64,000 nucleotides of DNA from Bryopsis sp. KO-2023 (taxonomy: Eukaryota; Chlorophyta; Ulvophyceae; Bryopsidales; Bryopsidaceae), in the NCBI GenBank assembly GCA_030272585.1, contig BSYQ01000004.1, positions 3,472,001 to 3,536,000 on the forward strand. The letters run 5' to 3'. The notes beneath the pieces are model-generated. The model saw only the letters and a program-made list of their open reading frames with translations. It did not search any database and had not been told where the DNA came from. A program made the position numbers and the translations under genes. Each line of letters starts with the position of its first letter. Position 1 is the first letter of the stretch. Below are positions 1-12,700 of this stretch, one piece after another.

Positions 1-479
1 TTGGATTCGTCGCATTCGAGCTCTGGCAGGTTGGTTTTTCCCCCCTCAGTGTTTGTGGTTTGAGTCTGAGGTATTGGTGTTGCAAGAGTAGTAGTTTTTG
101 CTTTGTTTGTTCATTTCTAAGTCAGACGATTGCCGAAAACAAGCAATGATGTCAGGACTGAGCCATAGTTTCTGTGCAAATGACCAAACAGGTCAAGGCA
201 GGATCGATTTTCGACAACATCATCTTGACGGATGATTTCGAGGAGGCGGAGGCTCTCGCCAAGAAAACTTTCATCAAAAACAAAGATGCCGAACGGGACA
301 TGTTTGAGAAGATCAAGGAGGCGGAGCAGGCCAAGGAGACTGAACGGATGCAGAAAATGGAAGAAGAGAGAAAAGCTGCTGGGGACGGCGGGGACGAGGA
401 GGACCTCGATGATGAGTATGGGGAAATCGATGATGAATACGCCGAAGAGGATGATGATATTGTGAAGGATGAACTCTGA
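1..479 (+). CDS. Calreticulin, C-terminal exons (partial)
   Basis: Two exons, 1-29 and 192-479, joined by a GT-AG intron (30-191). Reading across the splice gives the end of the calreticulin P/globular region (FELWQ then VKAGSIFDN), the usual block before the C-domain. About 70 mostly charged residues follow (Lys/Glu, then Asp/Glu rich), ending in the ER-retrieval signal KDEL and a stop at 477-479. Calreticulin is a calcium-binding lectin chaperone of the ER lumen; the acidic tail is its low-affinity calcium store. The N-terminal part lies outside the window. The intron phase closes and the tail is diagnostic, so identification is firm; calnexin is unlikely because there is no membrane segment after the conserved block. 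Confidence 0.92.
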
Positions 480-863
480 GAGGGGGGAGTGTCTGCTATC
501 TTGACCAATTATTGTCAAAAAAAAAAAAAAAGAGAACAAAAAGAATGTTTGATGAGGGCAGTTTGTGTGTTGGAAAATGGATTGCTCACTTTGGGGACCT
601 GCAATCTTTTCTTTTCTTTTTTTCTTTTTCGGATTGGGCGTTTTCGTGTGGTTGAAAGCCAGTTCGTGTAAAAACTGTTTTTCCTTCGAAAATGCTTGTC
701 GTTTTGGATATCGGGGAGTGACGTCTCGAGTGACCTGGCGGCGGCGCCGCCACCCAGTGATCGTCGAAGAGCGACCTTGTCCAATCCAAGAATTATAGTG
801 CTCTTCAATCTTGTTCAGCTCTCAAACCTCACACCACCCCTCACACATCCTGAAGAAAAAAAA
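480..863. other. Intergenic, calreticulin 3' side and next promoter
   Basis: About 380 bp between the calreticulin stop and the next start codon. It holds A- and T-runs near 518-532 and 606-630 and a short GC-rich palindrome-like stretch near 738-752. I see no conserved coding sequence or RNA gene. Confidence 0.4.
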
Positions 864-1954
864 ATGCGAGGTAGGAGCTTGAGTGCGCTCGCTTCTCCAT
901 GGAACAACACACTCCACACGACCCAGACCTGAGCTTCGTTTGGTGTCTTGTCGCCAGGCGGAAGGACGACTGCACAATGGGTCATTTTCGGGATATTCAT
1001 GCTTCTCGTGGCGGCGGAAAGTTGGGAGGAATCTGAATCGTCACAATCTGGATCCAGCAGTTCCGAGGAGACTCAAAGTCGCCCACGCGGCAGCGATTCA
1101 TCATCATCATCCTCAGAGTCAACAGAAGAATCCAGCGAACCAGGGAGGAAGTGCGGCAGGAATGAGGTGTGGATGGTGTCTACCGTTGAGATCTGAATCT
1201 CGTGTTGGGTGGCTTCTGCACCTGTAATATTCCTTGTGTGGATGTGGATGTTTAAATCTCGAGGTAACACACCGTGATCCTTGTGTTGTACCATATGGTT
1301 GGTATGAGAAGATGCTGTATTTCCGCCTTCATAGTGGAAAGAGAGCAAAAGGAGAGGGAGCAATGCACGTGTTAACTTTTGATTCTTTGTGCACCGCTCG
1401 CTGTGCTACTCTGAACTTGTTGACGGTCCAACCTGCAGGTTCAGACAATCTTGGGGCAATGCAGATGCTCTCGAGGATACACACGAGTCGATGGAGCTTG
1501 CAGACCGGCGTGCCCAGGCTGGGTAGGTGCCGATAGAAGTGTATGCTCTTATACTTCATGCATGTGTGTGAATGGCACGTGATGAGGGGGTTCGTATGTG
1601 TCTGTGCACTAGACGGAGTACTGGGACCGCTGGCGTAGCGAATGCCGTTGCCGAAGAGGTTTAGAGAGGGGGGCCAATGGGAAGTGCGGTAAAAGAACTT
1701 GCAGCGATGACGAGACAAAAGACCCCGACTCTGGAATGTGCCTGTGCACCGCTGAGAAGGAACGCCTGGATATCAACGGCAAGTGCAGGGAGTGTGATCC
1801 CAACTGCGCGGATGGGCGGTGCGTCAACTGGGGACTTTGCAGAGAATGCAAAACCCACTACTTTTTGGACGCGTACAACAAATGTTGCTTGGACAGGTTT
1901 TATTCGTTGAAATCGTCGTCGAGGAAAAGTAGAAAGCTGGCGGGATTGGTGTAA
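864..1954 (+). CDS. Small cysteine-rich secreted protein, unrecognised
   Basis: Four-exon model: 864-870, 958-1175, 1439-1522, 1613-1954, all GT-AG with closing phases. The start splits the first exon after ATG CGA G. The product (about 216 residues) opens with a signal peptide (MRGGRTTAQWVIFGIFMLLV), followed by a Ser/Glu-rich linker of about 45 residues. Then comes a region with some 20 cysteines in pairs such as CRC, CRCRRG, CLC, CREC and CCLD, spaced like EGF or growth-factor-receptor cysteine repeats, and a short basic tail. It is probably secreted or displayed outside the cell. I do not recognise the family; the cysteine pattern is real but no named domain can be assigned by eye. The gene lies 385 bp downstream of calreticulin on the same strand with its own likely promoter. 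Confidence 0.7.
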
Positions 1955-4900
1955 AACTATGAATCGATAAAGAAGAAACCGTGAATTTGGTGTCTCAAAG
2001 AGATATGAAGCATATGTTGCCCTCTACTGAAACAATTGAAACGGAGATAAGCTTGAAACGCAATGCCCAGCAATGCCCTGCAGCCTTTTGCCTCTTTTAC
2101 CAGCTGGTAGCGCTTGTCCCTGCAGTCTTTTGCCTCGGGACTGGATGCCTTGAGACCTTCTCACACAATTAAGCAATAGAACATTACCAGGTTGTTGGGA
2201 AAAACAATTTCAAACTCGATTATTTAAACAACCAATACCAAGACAAAGCTGAACAGTGAATAAAAATCTCAAATTCAAGAATAAATGTTTTAGAGACTCA
2301 CAACATCTGACAAATTTGGGTGGAGTCTCAGCTTTGCTGCAGAACTGCATCCTCTACACAACATGGCCGCCAACACCCAATCGCCTAACATTAAATCTAA
2401 ATCGCACCATTTTGGTTCAATCATTTTGCCTGACCCTATGCCACATCCTACAAAAAGGGTTGTCTTCTATGGGCAAAATAGTCGGTGCCCAGCTTTTTTT
2501 CTCACAAAAGCCGTTCCATTACCAGCACGCTATAAGATTTTTGATGTGGTAAGCTGCATTGGGGGTCCATCCTGATCTCTAAAGGATTCTACGAAAAAAT
2601 TCCTCAAACCAGATTGGTTCGTTTGGCAAACAATTTCCAATCCATGGAGCTCAGGGACAGGATGTCACTGAAAACAAAGAAGCTATTGCCTTTTTGGAAT
2701 GCTTCAATTGTTCTTCTGTTGATGAGGGGGTCCCAAGAGCAGACATGACTGGGGCTGCAGCCCTGCTGGAAAAATGCATTGGTGTTTTTTGGGGGAATTT
2801 GTGGGAAAAACTCAAGTAGAATGATAAATATCGCCTGACTCTGGCGATAGGTATCATATGATCACTTGGAAGGTGCTTTTCAATTAACCCGGTTTGCAAC
2901 ACATGCTCCAACCAAATAAAGGTTCTGCCTTTGGGCTTGACTGCTAGCATTATCAATAAAAGTCAGGCGGCTTCCTTGTGTAATCGTTGATAGATGTAAC
3001 CAGAATACACTCCAGAAGTTCTGATTTATTGTACACTTGCAGTAGAACCTGGTAGTTGAGCCTAAAGGGCTCCTGTTCAGTAAAACAACCTGACCTGCTG
3101 CAAAAAGGAACATTTGAAAGCGATGGCTTCTACATATTGTAATTATTGGCTGTTAAAATGACTTGGCCGTTAAATAATCAGCCAAACCTTTTTTCCAGCA
3201 AAAGTGCTTTTTTTCAGAAGCACTTTCAGCCTGTGTTGGATTGACTCAGATGTGATCCCAGAAACATTTCTTTGGATTGACAGGAAAAAACAAAACTCTC
3301 CACTGCCCAACCTGAATCTCAAACAAAAAATCTTAAAAAGGCAAGAAAGCTCAACAGAATCAAGTCTTATTTCAACCACTTCATCCACTTCTTCTCCACA
3401 TTATCTCACAGCTGCACACTGCTGCTTGAATTCTTTGCTGAACAATACCCCACCCCAGACTCCCCCAGCAACAGAGAGAAAACTTCATCGCCAAGACTGA
3501 CCAACAATTGTTGCAAGTGCTTGTTTGAGAAACGAAAAGGAATCAAGGTCCCACTGAGTTACACACACAACCCAAGACGTCGTGGTGGACCGACGAAAAC
3601 AACAATTATGGAAATGAAAGCTTACACGACTAGAACTCTAGCCAGTTGGATCGCTGAACCAACTTCGCGTTGAGTCGCGCAACGAGGCCCATGTGTCCGA
3701 TCTGCCATTGATATTGTCAGTTGTGTTGGTGTTTTTTTGCACGGTGACTGGTAATGACGGTTGCGTGCCACGTTTACGATCAGTTGTGTTAACGCCAGTT
3801 AGTTATGATTGATGTTAGTGAAAAAGGGGTCCGAAGTAAGTCGCGAAGCTCGGCGAAGTGAAGTGAGTGGTTGACCACCCTGGCTAGTGTGGTCTACCTG
3901 AGATAACATCGGGGTGGTGCGCCTTGAGGTTCGCTTCGGCTTGAGCTGGAAATCGGTTAGCCCATCCCGTTGAGGGAAAGCCACCAGCAACAGAGATAGC
4001 AATTACTAATAGACCGCTTGACGAGTTGAGTGGGCGGCTTAAAGTCTCTGGCGGAGCGAACATTCCAGCCGAAAGGTGCGTACCATCACGAAGAACCCCC
4101 GCCTTGTCGTTTCGTGGTGGCTCCCGAAAGGGTCCAAGAGGGGTTTCACTTTGATTCGCTATCTTGTGTTTGTTTGGATGATTTGCTTTTTCAGGATGTG
4201 CTTGAAAACTGGCGTTTGTGCGAGCTTGGTGTAAAGAAGGAGGAGTTCGAGAACGATCGTGTGCGTTCTTTTCGTCGTTAAACGTCTGTGCTTAAGACCT
4301 AGGTAGGTTTCCTACAGACGCTCGCCTCGCTGGACAGATTTTTTTTGGTGGCGAAAAGCCAAGGTGGGAGTCGCGATCCTATTCTTCCAGCACATCGCTG
4401 ACTTGTGAGTGAACGCTGCGAAGTTGGTTTCCCTACACTGGGACAGTTTTCCCTCGTTGTGACACAAGTGGTCGGATTTCTCGCTTCGCTGTGTCGAAAG
4501 ACGTCTTTCAACGCACCATGTGGGTGCGATTCTGGACGTGGTGAAATTCGAACTGACAGGGAAGAGGCGAAATGTGCAGGTGGTGGGGTTCCGAGTCAAG
4601 ATTTGAAACCCGTTCTCGAACCGACTTTCGTTTTTTTTTTTTCAATAAGCTGTGGGGTTGGATAGGGTGGGTGTGTATTGGAGCTCGATTTTCGGTGGGT
4701 TTGATTGCCTCAATACAACATGAGTGTTTTGGAGACAGGCTTCTTTTGGTGCCAGCAAGTTACCTCAATGTCTTTTTCTGTGTTTTTCTTTCTCATCTGT
4801 AAACAGCAGTGTTCAAACTTTCAAATTTCCAAGTTGGAAATGATGAGCCACAATTGGAGTGGAACTGCCCCTGTGGCTTTCCATTCTCCTGGGCCAGGCC

Positions 4901-5600
4901 CGCCCATATTCTGTAGGAAAATAAAATCTGAGCTTGTGGTGGAAAGAAAAAAGTTGAAGAGAGTTTTAGCACCATTGTCTGACGTTGACACAGCATGTCA
5001 TGAGGTATCTGGTTCCCGCTGGCTCCCTGAATGCTAGAATTCAAGGTTATGGAGAAATAAAATCAGAATTGAGACGATATTACCCCCTTTCATGTTGAAT
5101 TCAAGTCTCAAGGAAGCTCTGTAGTGGGAACCAGGGTTGCCAGGGTTGCCAGGGTTGCCAGGGCTATTCTTGTTCTATTTTTATTATGGATTCTACCGAA
5201 TTCATTAGATGTCCACACATACCGACACAGCTCTGACAAAACAAAACTGTCAGCAATAAATAAATAAATAAATGAATCCTCCAAAGTTGGGGATTGCACT
5301 TACACAGGTGCCATTTCCGAAAACCAATCTGCCATGCGAATCACTGGACTTCACTTTCCAAAGCAGAGAGTAACTATGAGAAAAAGGTCAACACCCCCTC
5401 CTTCCCCTTTCCCCCTACTGCCAATGGACCACCGGTATTATTGTGTCAGAAGGTTTTCTTTTGCTTCGGGAGGAGAATGTGCCACACTTGACGGAAAATA
5501 TTGTTTCTCCCTCGATCAGCACCCACCACCCCAATTATTTTGCCCCAATTCATTTGATTTCGGCATGTAGAAAAACCCATTGTTCTCGAACCAACAATAT
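1955..5600. other. Long stretch without a recognisable gene
   Basis: About 3.6 kb in which no reading frame looks like a conserved protein. 2.0-3.5 kb is AT-rich with very few CpG; 3.6-4.6 kb is richer in CpG and holds an 83-codon open frame (4030-4281) of no recognisable family. The change in composition could mark an old insertion or an unannotated gene with short exons, but I cannot support either. Confidence 0.3.
5131..5164. repeat. Short tandem repeat, 9-bp unit
   Basis: About 3.7 tandem copies of CCAGGGTTG in an otherwise unique intergenic stretch. No coding or regulatory role is visible. Confidence 0.8.
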
Positions 5601-6571
5601 CTTTCATTTACACACGAACACAAATAATGTCTTTCTTTTTCTTTTCTCTCTCTTTTGTTCAATTTACAACCACAAAATACCACCCACTTATCCACCTTTT
5701 ATATATACGTAAAAAACCACTTTTCTTTTTCTTTCTTTTGTTTTGGTTGAACTTAACCCATGAAGGCGCAAACATGCGAAACAGAAAAGAAAATAAAAAG
5801 GTAAAAAAAAAACAGGAACCGGTTCCATTTTTCCGTTGCTTCTCACACTTTCTTTTTCGGAGATCCACACTCTGTTGTTTTTTTGGTGTGTTATTCTTTT
5901 CTTTTTTTCTTTTTTCTCTGTATCCCCCCCTTGGCGTTTTAACGAAGAACGAAAATTATTCCCACACACTCTCTTCTTGTTTTTTTTTATACCTTAGTTT
6001 TGTCCTTTCCATTTTTTTTTCTTCTGCATTTTCTTTTCTTTGATCTCTCGACTTTTTTTTTCCCCCCCTTGATTTTGTTCTCCTTTTTTTTTTTTTTTCA
6101 ACCCACATCGATTGAACCCCCATTTTTTTTCACAAAAACAAAAACAATTGTCTGACTATCACAGTAGAATGTACATAGGAACCACAAATTGTCACATCGA
6201 ACTTCCACCTGGGTTATGCTCCCCCACCCCCCAAAAAAAACAAAAAAAAACAAAACAAAGAAAAAAAATCCAAAACAAACCACACACTTCTATCGGAACT
6301 TCCCACCCCCTTAAGCCCCCAACGTCGAAAAAAACAAACATCATAAAAAAAATCGTCACCGGTCAAACTATGCATAACTTATTTAACTTTTCTCACATTT
6401 TTTTTTCACCCCGGCAATCTTCCATATTTAGGCATTGCTCCTATACAAGCTTTTAAAATAAATATAAAAAAAACCCACGACGTTCTACTCCTTAACCACC
6501 CAACCCCCCACTTGATTTCCAGAAAAAAGTGTGCAATATATGTATATGTATATTCCACAGCCACCCACGAA
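5601..6571. other. Pyrimidine-rich low-complexity spacer
   Basis: About 970 bp dominated by C/T runs on the plus strand (T8-T14 and C6-C7 tracts, then CA/A runs near 6230-6290). It lies just downstream of the stop codon of the minus-strand gene ending at 6572, so part is probably that gene's purine-rich 3' untranslated region. No gene seen. Confidence 0.5.
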
Positions 6572-8346
6572 CTATCGGAACATTTCGTCCAGAACGCTGT
6601 AGAATCGAATGGTGCCTCTTCCTTTGAATTGCATTTTCATATCCTCGTAAGAAGCCAGTACCCCATCGGATCCCGTCGGCTTATTCAAGGTCAACTCTTC
6701 CCCCCCAAACTCAACACGAAACTCCGCTTCGCTGTAACTCCGAGCATGCCTGATGGCATGGGGACCCTTGCTGGACTCCACGTCTGACTGAACGGAAGCT
6801 TCCCCTTTGCCATCCATTCCCTCCATGTCAGACTGAAACGACTCGGAGATCTCGATGTCCGAATAAGAGGAGTCGTGGAAAATGACATCCGAGTGGAAAG
6901 ATTCGTGAAACTTCCTGCTGGACTGGAACGACTTGTCGAACTGTATGTCTGACGCAGCAGATTCGTCGGAGTCGCTGGCTGCCTCGCCGCCGGGGTTCTG
7001 GCTGGTGCTGCCTTGGTCCATTTTCATTTCGATCGACTCCACCATCAGTTCCAGCTCCTCTTTTTCGACAAGCACTTTCTGCAGGGTGGAGCTCAGCATG
7101 TCTTTCTCTTTCACTTTCGTGAGGAGTTCCTCCACGAGTTGCCCCTCAGCCGCCGTCATTCTGTACACAAACACAAACACAAGGTGAGTCATTCACTGCA
7201 AAATGTCAGGCACCGATGCGAAAAATTGACAGTCCAGGAGGGGGTGGCGTAACACCACACACTTTCTCACCCCCCCAGCCCAAGCGACAAAATATTATAA
7301 TTGTTGGTCCAGTTTCAGGTACAAAAAATACTCAGAAATGGTTTTCCCAGACTCAGAACCCTCAAAGCAACGAACCACCTCTAACCCTCATTTGCCACCA
7401 ACATCTTTCATTCAGAAAACGAACTTCCAAAAAACCATGCCACTTGCATTTCGGAGTATCTGATGAGTCAGCTCGAAAAAAAAAAGGTGCATGATAACAT
7501 AAGATACGAACGCGGAAATTTTTTGTCTGAACTTGCCTGCGGAGGGAATCCTTCAAGTGCTTGTGTTCATGGCTGAGTTCCTTGTGCCCCTTAGACATCT
7601 TGTCCAGCTTCTTCGACAGGAAATCGTTCATTTTCTTGAGGTTCCTCATCTGCTGCTTCAGCTTGGACACCTTGTTTTTGACAAAAAAACCCACATCCTT
7701 GCCACGCTCCAAATACGTAACCAGCACAGCCTCAAGAGGAAGAGAGAGGAAAAAACAGCAACTGCACACGAATTCTTATTTTCCCTTTCGAATACCAGGG
7801 GGTTGACCATCGACCTGCTCAACTGATTTTAACAGTGCAAGAAATCCCCCAGAAACAGCACAATCTTCAGATTTTGCTTATTTTTCCACTGCATAAGGCT
7901 GCAAGCAGGATAAGCTCCCCCCCCAACAGCCAACTCTCATCTAACTATCACTCAGAAAAGCGAATCCCCCTTTTTCCCCCACCTCCGATCCTCCCCCCCG
8001 GGCCTCCGCTTTGGCGTCCTCCTTGCTTTCAGCTGCGGGTTTCGAATTCTTTTTGCTGTCTGGCTGGGCAGACCGACTTGCAGCCTCCGCTTTGGGCGGA
8101 GCACTCAGGGCAGCCTCCGCTTTTGGGGAAACCCTTAGGGCAGCCTCCACTTTCGGCGGAGCCCTCAGGGCAGCCTCCGCTTTCGGGGAAACCCTCAGGG
8201 CAGCCTCCACTTTCGGCGGAACCCTCAGGGCAGCCGACGCCTTTTGATTCATCTTTTTCGCATGAGCAGTGGGAATGAATTGCGTAACATCCACCACCGT
8301 GCATTTCTTCGTTGCGTTGGGGACAGGCTGAGCGTTGGCAACCATC
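6572..8346 (-). CDS. Coiled-coil protein with Lys/Ala/Pro repeats, unrecognised
   Basis: Minus-strand exons 8346-7983, 7730-7537 and 7160-6572 (stop TAA), about 380 residues. The N-terminal part carries five 10-residue repeats of the type (R)VSPKAEAAL, then a lysine-rich stretch. The middle (about residues 122-250) is strongly heptad-like (KLKQQMRNLKKMNDF, LTKVKEKD), a probable coiled coil. The C-terminal half is Ser/Asp/Phe rich with recurring SFQSD and SYSD units and a more ordered last 60 residues. The second intron starts with GC (AG|GCAAGT) rather than GT. The true start is uncertain: ATG at 8345 may follow a 5'UTR intron, or an in-phase exon 8637-8414 beginning with a hydrophobic MVTQTILFLLILG may be the start. 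No family recognised; a structural or scaffold role is only inferred. Confidence 0.6.
8083..8232 (-). repeat. Five tandem 30-bp coding repeats, alternating types
   Basis: Five head-to-tail 30-bp units inside the minus-strand coiled-coil gene. Units alternate between a GGCGGA-type and a GGGGAA-type centre, so the array is really a 60-bp dimer repeat. It encodes the 10-residue KxEAALRxxP motif. Confidence 0.85.
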
Positions 8347-9732
8347 CTAAAAGTGCCTTGGCTTTTTTCTGGGTTTGGTTTGTGTATTTTTTTTGTTTTT
8401 TCTCTTTCCCAACCTGGGGAATACAAAATCTGCACAACCATGGATAAGAAAAAACCAAAAAATTGGCGTTAAATCGACCTTGTGCAGCCACCGGCATTCC
8501 TCATTTTGACACAACAGTGCTCCCTTTTTGCTTTGATTGGAGGGGTTCATGCTATGTGAAGATGGGCTAAACTGCCCAGTCTGAAAATTTGAGCAGGACC
8601 CCAAAATTAACAAAAATAAAATCGTTTGGGTAACCATGGCAGATTCGAGGGAAAACCCAACAAAATCGAACATGCCCTTTTGTTGGCAGCCGGTGTTCCT
8701 CTAAATTCATATCAGATGCGGGCAAGTTGGTCTTTTCCAGATTTCAAAGCGATTCGAATCGCGTCGACACAAGACGCGATTAGTAAAGCTTCCACAAGAG
8801 AGGGGTGTCTGGGAGGTGGTGCCCCACGTCGCAGCGCCCCCACGCAGACCCAGCGCAAACCAAAGATTCGACGAGGCAATGGTCTTTCCATAGTTCGAAA
8901 AGGTCAACGGCGGTTAACGAACAGCCACAAAATCGTTTCGCCCCGCATGCATCTCTCGACATCGCGGTTTCCCCTCGGGATGCGACCCCGAGGGTGCGTT
9001 GCGTTCGTCCGCAAGCGGCAACTCACCGAGCAAGCGACGCAAAACCACCGACAAACCGAGGCCTCGGTTTTTATGTAGGGACTTTCACGTCAAAAAGAAG
9101 CAAAAAAAAAGAAGAGATGGTCGTCGTCCCAGCAGAATGGGGCGAAACCCAGGGAAAAGTGGAGGTTATTCTTATTGGCCTGACTCATGTGGCGTTTGCC
9201 GAGGGAAGGTGGGGAGCGAAATTGTCGGACCGATGACCATCGATCCACCTCCATGCCAGTCATGTTGGCTGGTGCTGCGATTTGTTGGTGGGTTAGGAAA
9301 ACGTCTTGTGGAGGTTTGGAAGGATTTGAGATGCGACGTGTGGGTGGAAAAGATGGGACGCATTTCTGTCGAGCAACATGGCGGGTTTGAAAACGAGAGT
9401 GAATCGCCCCCTCCAAAACACCAATCTGTGAAAAGCTGCCAAACAACCGTCGAACAAATTCATGCTTGTTGGAAGTGTCCATGAGAAGAATTTCCCTCCA
9501 AGAACTGGTTTTCGTTTCTCGCTTTGATACTTTCGTTTTCGGTTGGTGGGCTGGGGGAAAGGGCATCCATTGAATCCCAATTTTGGAAAAATTTGGCGCT
9601 GGTGCGCTCCAGACCGACTGGGCCGTCTGCAGAGCAGCTTCTGCCGTGCACCCCACAATTTCACCCATTTTCGGGTGTGTTGAGTCTTGTGCTCCCTGCC
9701 TCGTTCATACGCTCCTTCTGTCTGGCTTTAAC
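8347..9732. other. Divergent intergenic region
   Basis: About 1.4 kb between the minus-strand coiled-coil gene and the plus-strand FAM114 gene. Part (8414-8637) may be a first exon of the former. 8700-9070 is CpG-rich compared with its surroundings and contains the palindrome CCGAGGCCTCGG near 9056, as expected for a promoter region; the open frames here do not look conserved. Confidence 0.4.
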
Positions 9733-12700
9733 ATGGACTTGAACGAGAAACAACGCGCTGTCGACGACCAACCCGCACCTAACCAAGGTGACGAAGCCAA
9801 TAGGCCGGAGGACGCTGCTTGGTCTGATTTCGACGTCGACCGAGAAGAACAGACGCCCAGCAAAGCCGTGGGGGTCGAAACTGCTGCGAGCCCCGCGACC
9901 ACGCCCAACGCTGGAGGCACGCCGAGCTCGTTCCAAGGCGACGACGAGGAATATTTCCCCCGACCAAAGCCGATTCGAACCTCTTCCCAAACAAAGTTGC
10001 ACAAGAAACCCACCAGCCCGTTGACGACGGAAATCGAGGAGGAACCGCAACCCACTCCGGAGCCATCAAAGGAGGGACGGAGAGAGGGGGATGTGGGGGG
10101 CTGGGGTTGGGGTGGGGGTTGGAACTTCAACAAGGTCGGGGGTGCCCTGAGGAGGGTTGCGGCGGACGTGGCTGATGACGTCAAGGGGCTTACTACTAGT
10201 TTTCAAGAAGCCTTCAGGGAGGGCGACGAATGGGCGGTGGAGGAGGAGGAGGAGGAATCGTCGCAGGGCAGACGCGACCCGCCTGCGGGCACGTCGGGGC
10301 CATTGTTCCAGCCGGACGACAGGGTCAGTGCCCAAGTGCTGGAGAGGTTGCAAGGGGAAGATACCACTCTGGAGCAAGGTCTGAAGGTGGGTGTCGTTTC
10401 GCTTTTCTGGAAAGGGATGCACCTTTGAATGCTCTTTTTGAAAGATGGATTCTGGAGGATGATGTCCAGGGGGTTTCTGGCAAAGAGGATGAGTGTAAAT
10501 TGCTAATTCACAGGGATCCATTCAAAGTTAACGCTAAAGCCCTTTTCAGTTTTTTTTTTTTTTTTTTTCTCTTTTGCGGTGGTGAAGGAGAATGTTTTTG
10601 TCAGCATTATAGTTTTTTTTTCTTTCTGGAAGGATGCGTAAGTGTTATAAATTAACATCTCACCAAAGTTCCAAGGACATTTTTTTTAATAAAAAAAATC
10701 GGTTGGTGAGATTGTAGTGGATTTTGTTTTCGAACCAAACAGGCAATCGATGATCAAATGGAGCAATTTACTGCGGGGGTGGGGCGAGCTCTGGGATCTC
10801 TATGGGGGGGTCTGGGAGGAGCCGTGAAAGTCACTCAAAATCTGGCATCTAAGGTATTGTACAGGTTTTTATATGTATATATGCAATCGATTTTCGATTT
10901 CCACTTCCAAGTCTCATGCACCGTTCAATGGGGTGCTTTTTGTTTTGATGTGGTTTTGAGAAAAGAGAATCGACACCATTGCATGTGGCTCAAATCTTGA
11001 ACGGTTAAGGATATATATGTATATATATATATTTTTTTTTATTTATATATTTGCTTTTCTTTTTAAATCGGAGCGAAAAAAAACAAACAACAGTAAAGGT
11101 CGAAAGCGGTGAAAAAGCAGCGATTGTCGAGAGGGATTTGCTTGTTGCTTTACCGTCTTTTGCAGCTCGATTAACCCAAAAGTCGAATTTATTCATTCAT
11201 AGCAATGTCATTTCCTCCCTGCTCGGAACTCAGGTTCCAATGAGATCAACATTGACAATGTGAGGTGATTGACACCTGTAGGTTGAAAACGCAGCAAGGA
11301 CGGCCACCACAGAAATCGTTGGCACTGTGGAAGAAGGTGTCAAGGATGTAAAGGACCTCGATGCTGTCAAGAAAGCACAAAGGTTAGAAACGCTCTCTTT
11401 TGGTTCCATCTGCTGGTTTTTCCTCGACCTAGTTTTTTTTTCTTCTTGAAAGAAGAATTTATGTCTCGGAAGGGTGGCAAGAGAAAAGCATTTGAGAACT
11501 TTAAAACAATAGAAAATCAACACCATGGTGTCTCACTTTTGTTTTTTTTGGTGTTGTTTTGTATGAAGTGGTTTGAAGGCTGCCGCCGGAGTTGGTGAAA
11601 TGCTGGCACATAAAGCAGAAAAGGGGCTAGAGGTAAGCAGCCACACAAATGACAGGTTCAAAAAATTGCCAAAACAAAATATATCATAAAAAAATAAATA
11701 AAATAAATACAATTATCGTTTCCTGCACTATCTATTTCGTTTTTCCCTGGTCTTTTGTCAAATTTTTTTTCGGTGGCCATGAAATGCTTTTGATTTTTTT
11801 GACTTGTAGACTGTAGGTCGTCGAGCGATAGCTCTGCTGGACGCCAGCCCAGGTGATGGGATTGGAGAAAAAGAAGCTGAGGAAGCGGTCTCCTTCGACA
11901 GCTCCTTTTACATCTATGGGGGCCAACAGCATTGGGAAGCACTGGAGGGGATCTGCAACGAATGTGCAAAAGAATGCAACAGAACTCGAGCTATCCTGGA
12001 TGGTAATGATAAAAATTTCATCAAATTCATAGCTTCTTGTTTTTTATTTTTTATTTTTTATTTTTTTTGGGGGGGGGGAGGATGGAACAAACAAAAAGAA
12101 TGCAATGGGCATGGAAAAGAACGCAGATGAGTTTTTGGTATCCTTTTTTGATGTGCGGATGCAATGATAAAAAAGATTGACGATCAGGTCCCCAGTTCCA
12201 TTTTAAAAAAATCAAAGGTAGGTGAAATTACATTTATCTAACTACAAAAAAAAAAACCCAAGATCAAAGAACCAGACCATTGTGCTTCCAACTTGAACAT
12301 GTGTTCGTGTCGGAAAACAGCGGTGTGATTTTCGTAGATCCGGCAAAGGAGCGACTGGATGGGACGGTGACGACCTTGCATCCGATTTTTGAAGTCGACG
12401 GGTCTCCGAGCGAAAGCGAGGACGAGGATGGCTATGTGAAAGGGGTGGACTCCAGATTCACGCCCAGCTACAGCATGGTCATCGCTCTCACCTCCGGAAG
12501 CGTGGAGGAAGCTTCTTCGATGGTGGTCAGGGCAGAGGATCGACTGGGCGAGTGGTGAGTTGACCTCGATTTTAGACACCCTCCCTTCCGGAAAGACTTA
12601 ACGTGCTGTTGACCTAGATTTCCATGCAGTCGCCCCTCTGTTCCAAGTACAATCAACTTAATTAACTTTTTTTTTTTTAATATTAACTTGCCCCCTGACT

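Noticed and set aside
3380-3440. SSPHYLTAAHCCLN in an open frame, like the His motif of trypsin-type proteases
   Set aside because: No Asp or GDSGG motif, no flanking exons, low-complexity surroundings; chance match.
9090-9668. 192-codon minus-strand open frame
   Set aside because: It lies in the promoter region of the FAM114 gene, has no domain-like composition and no context.
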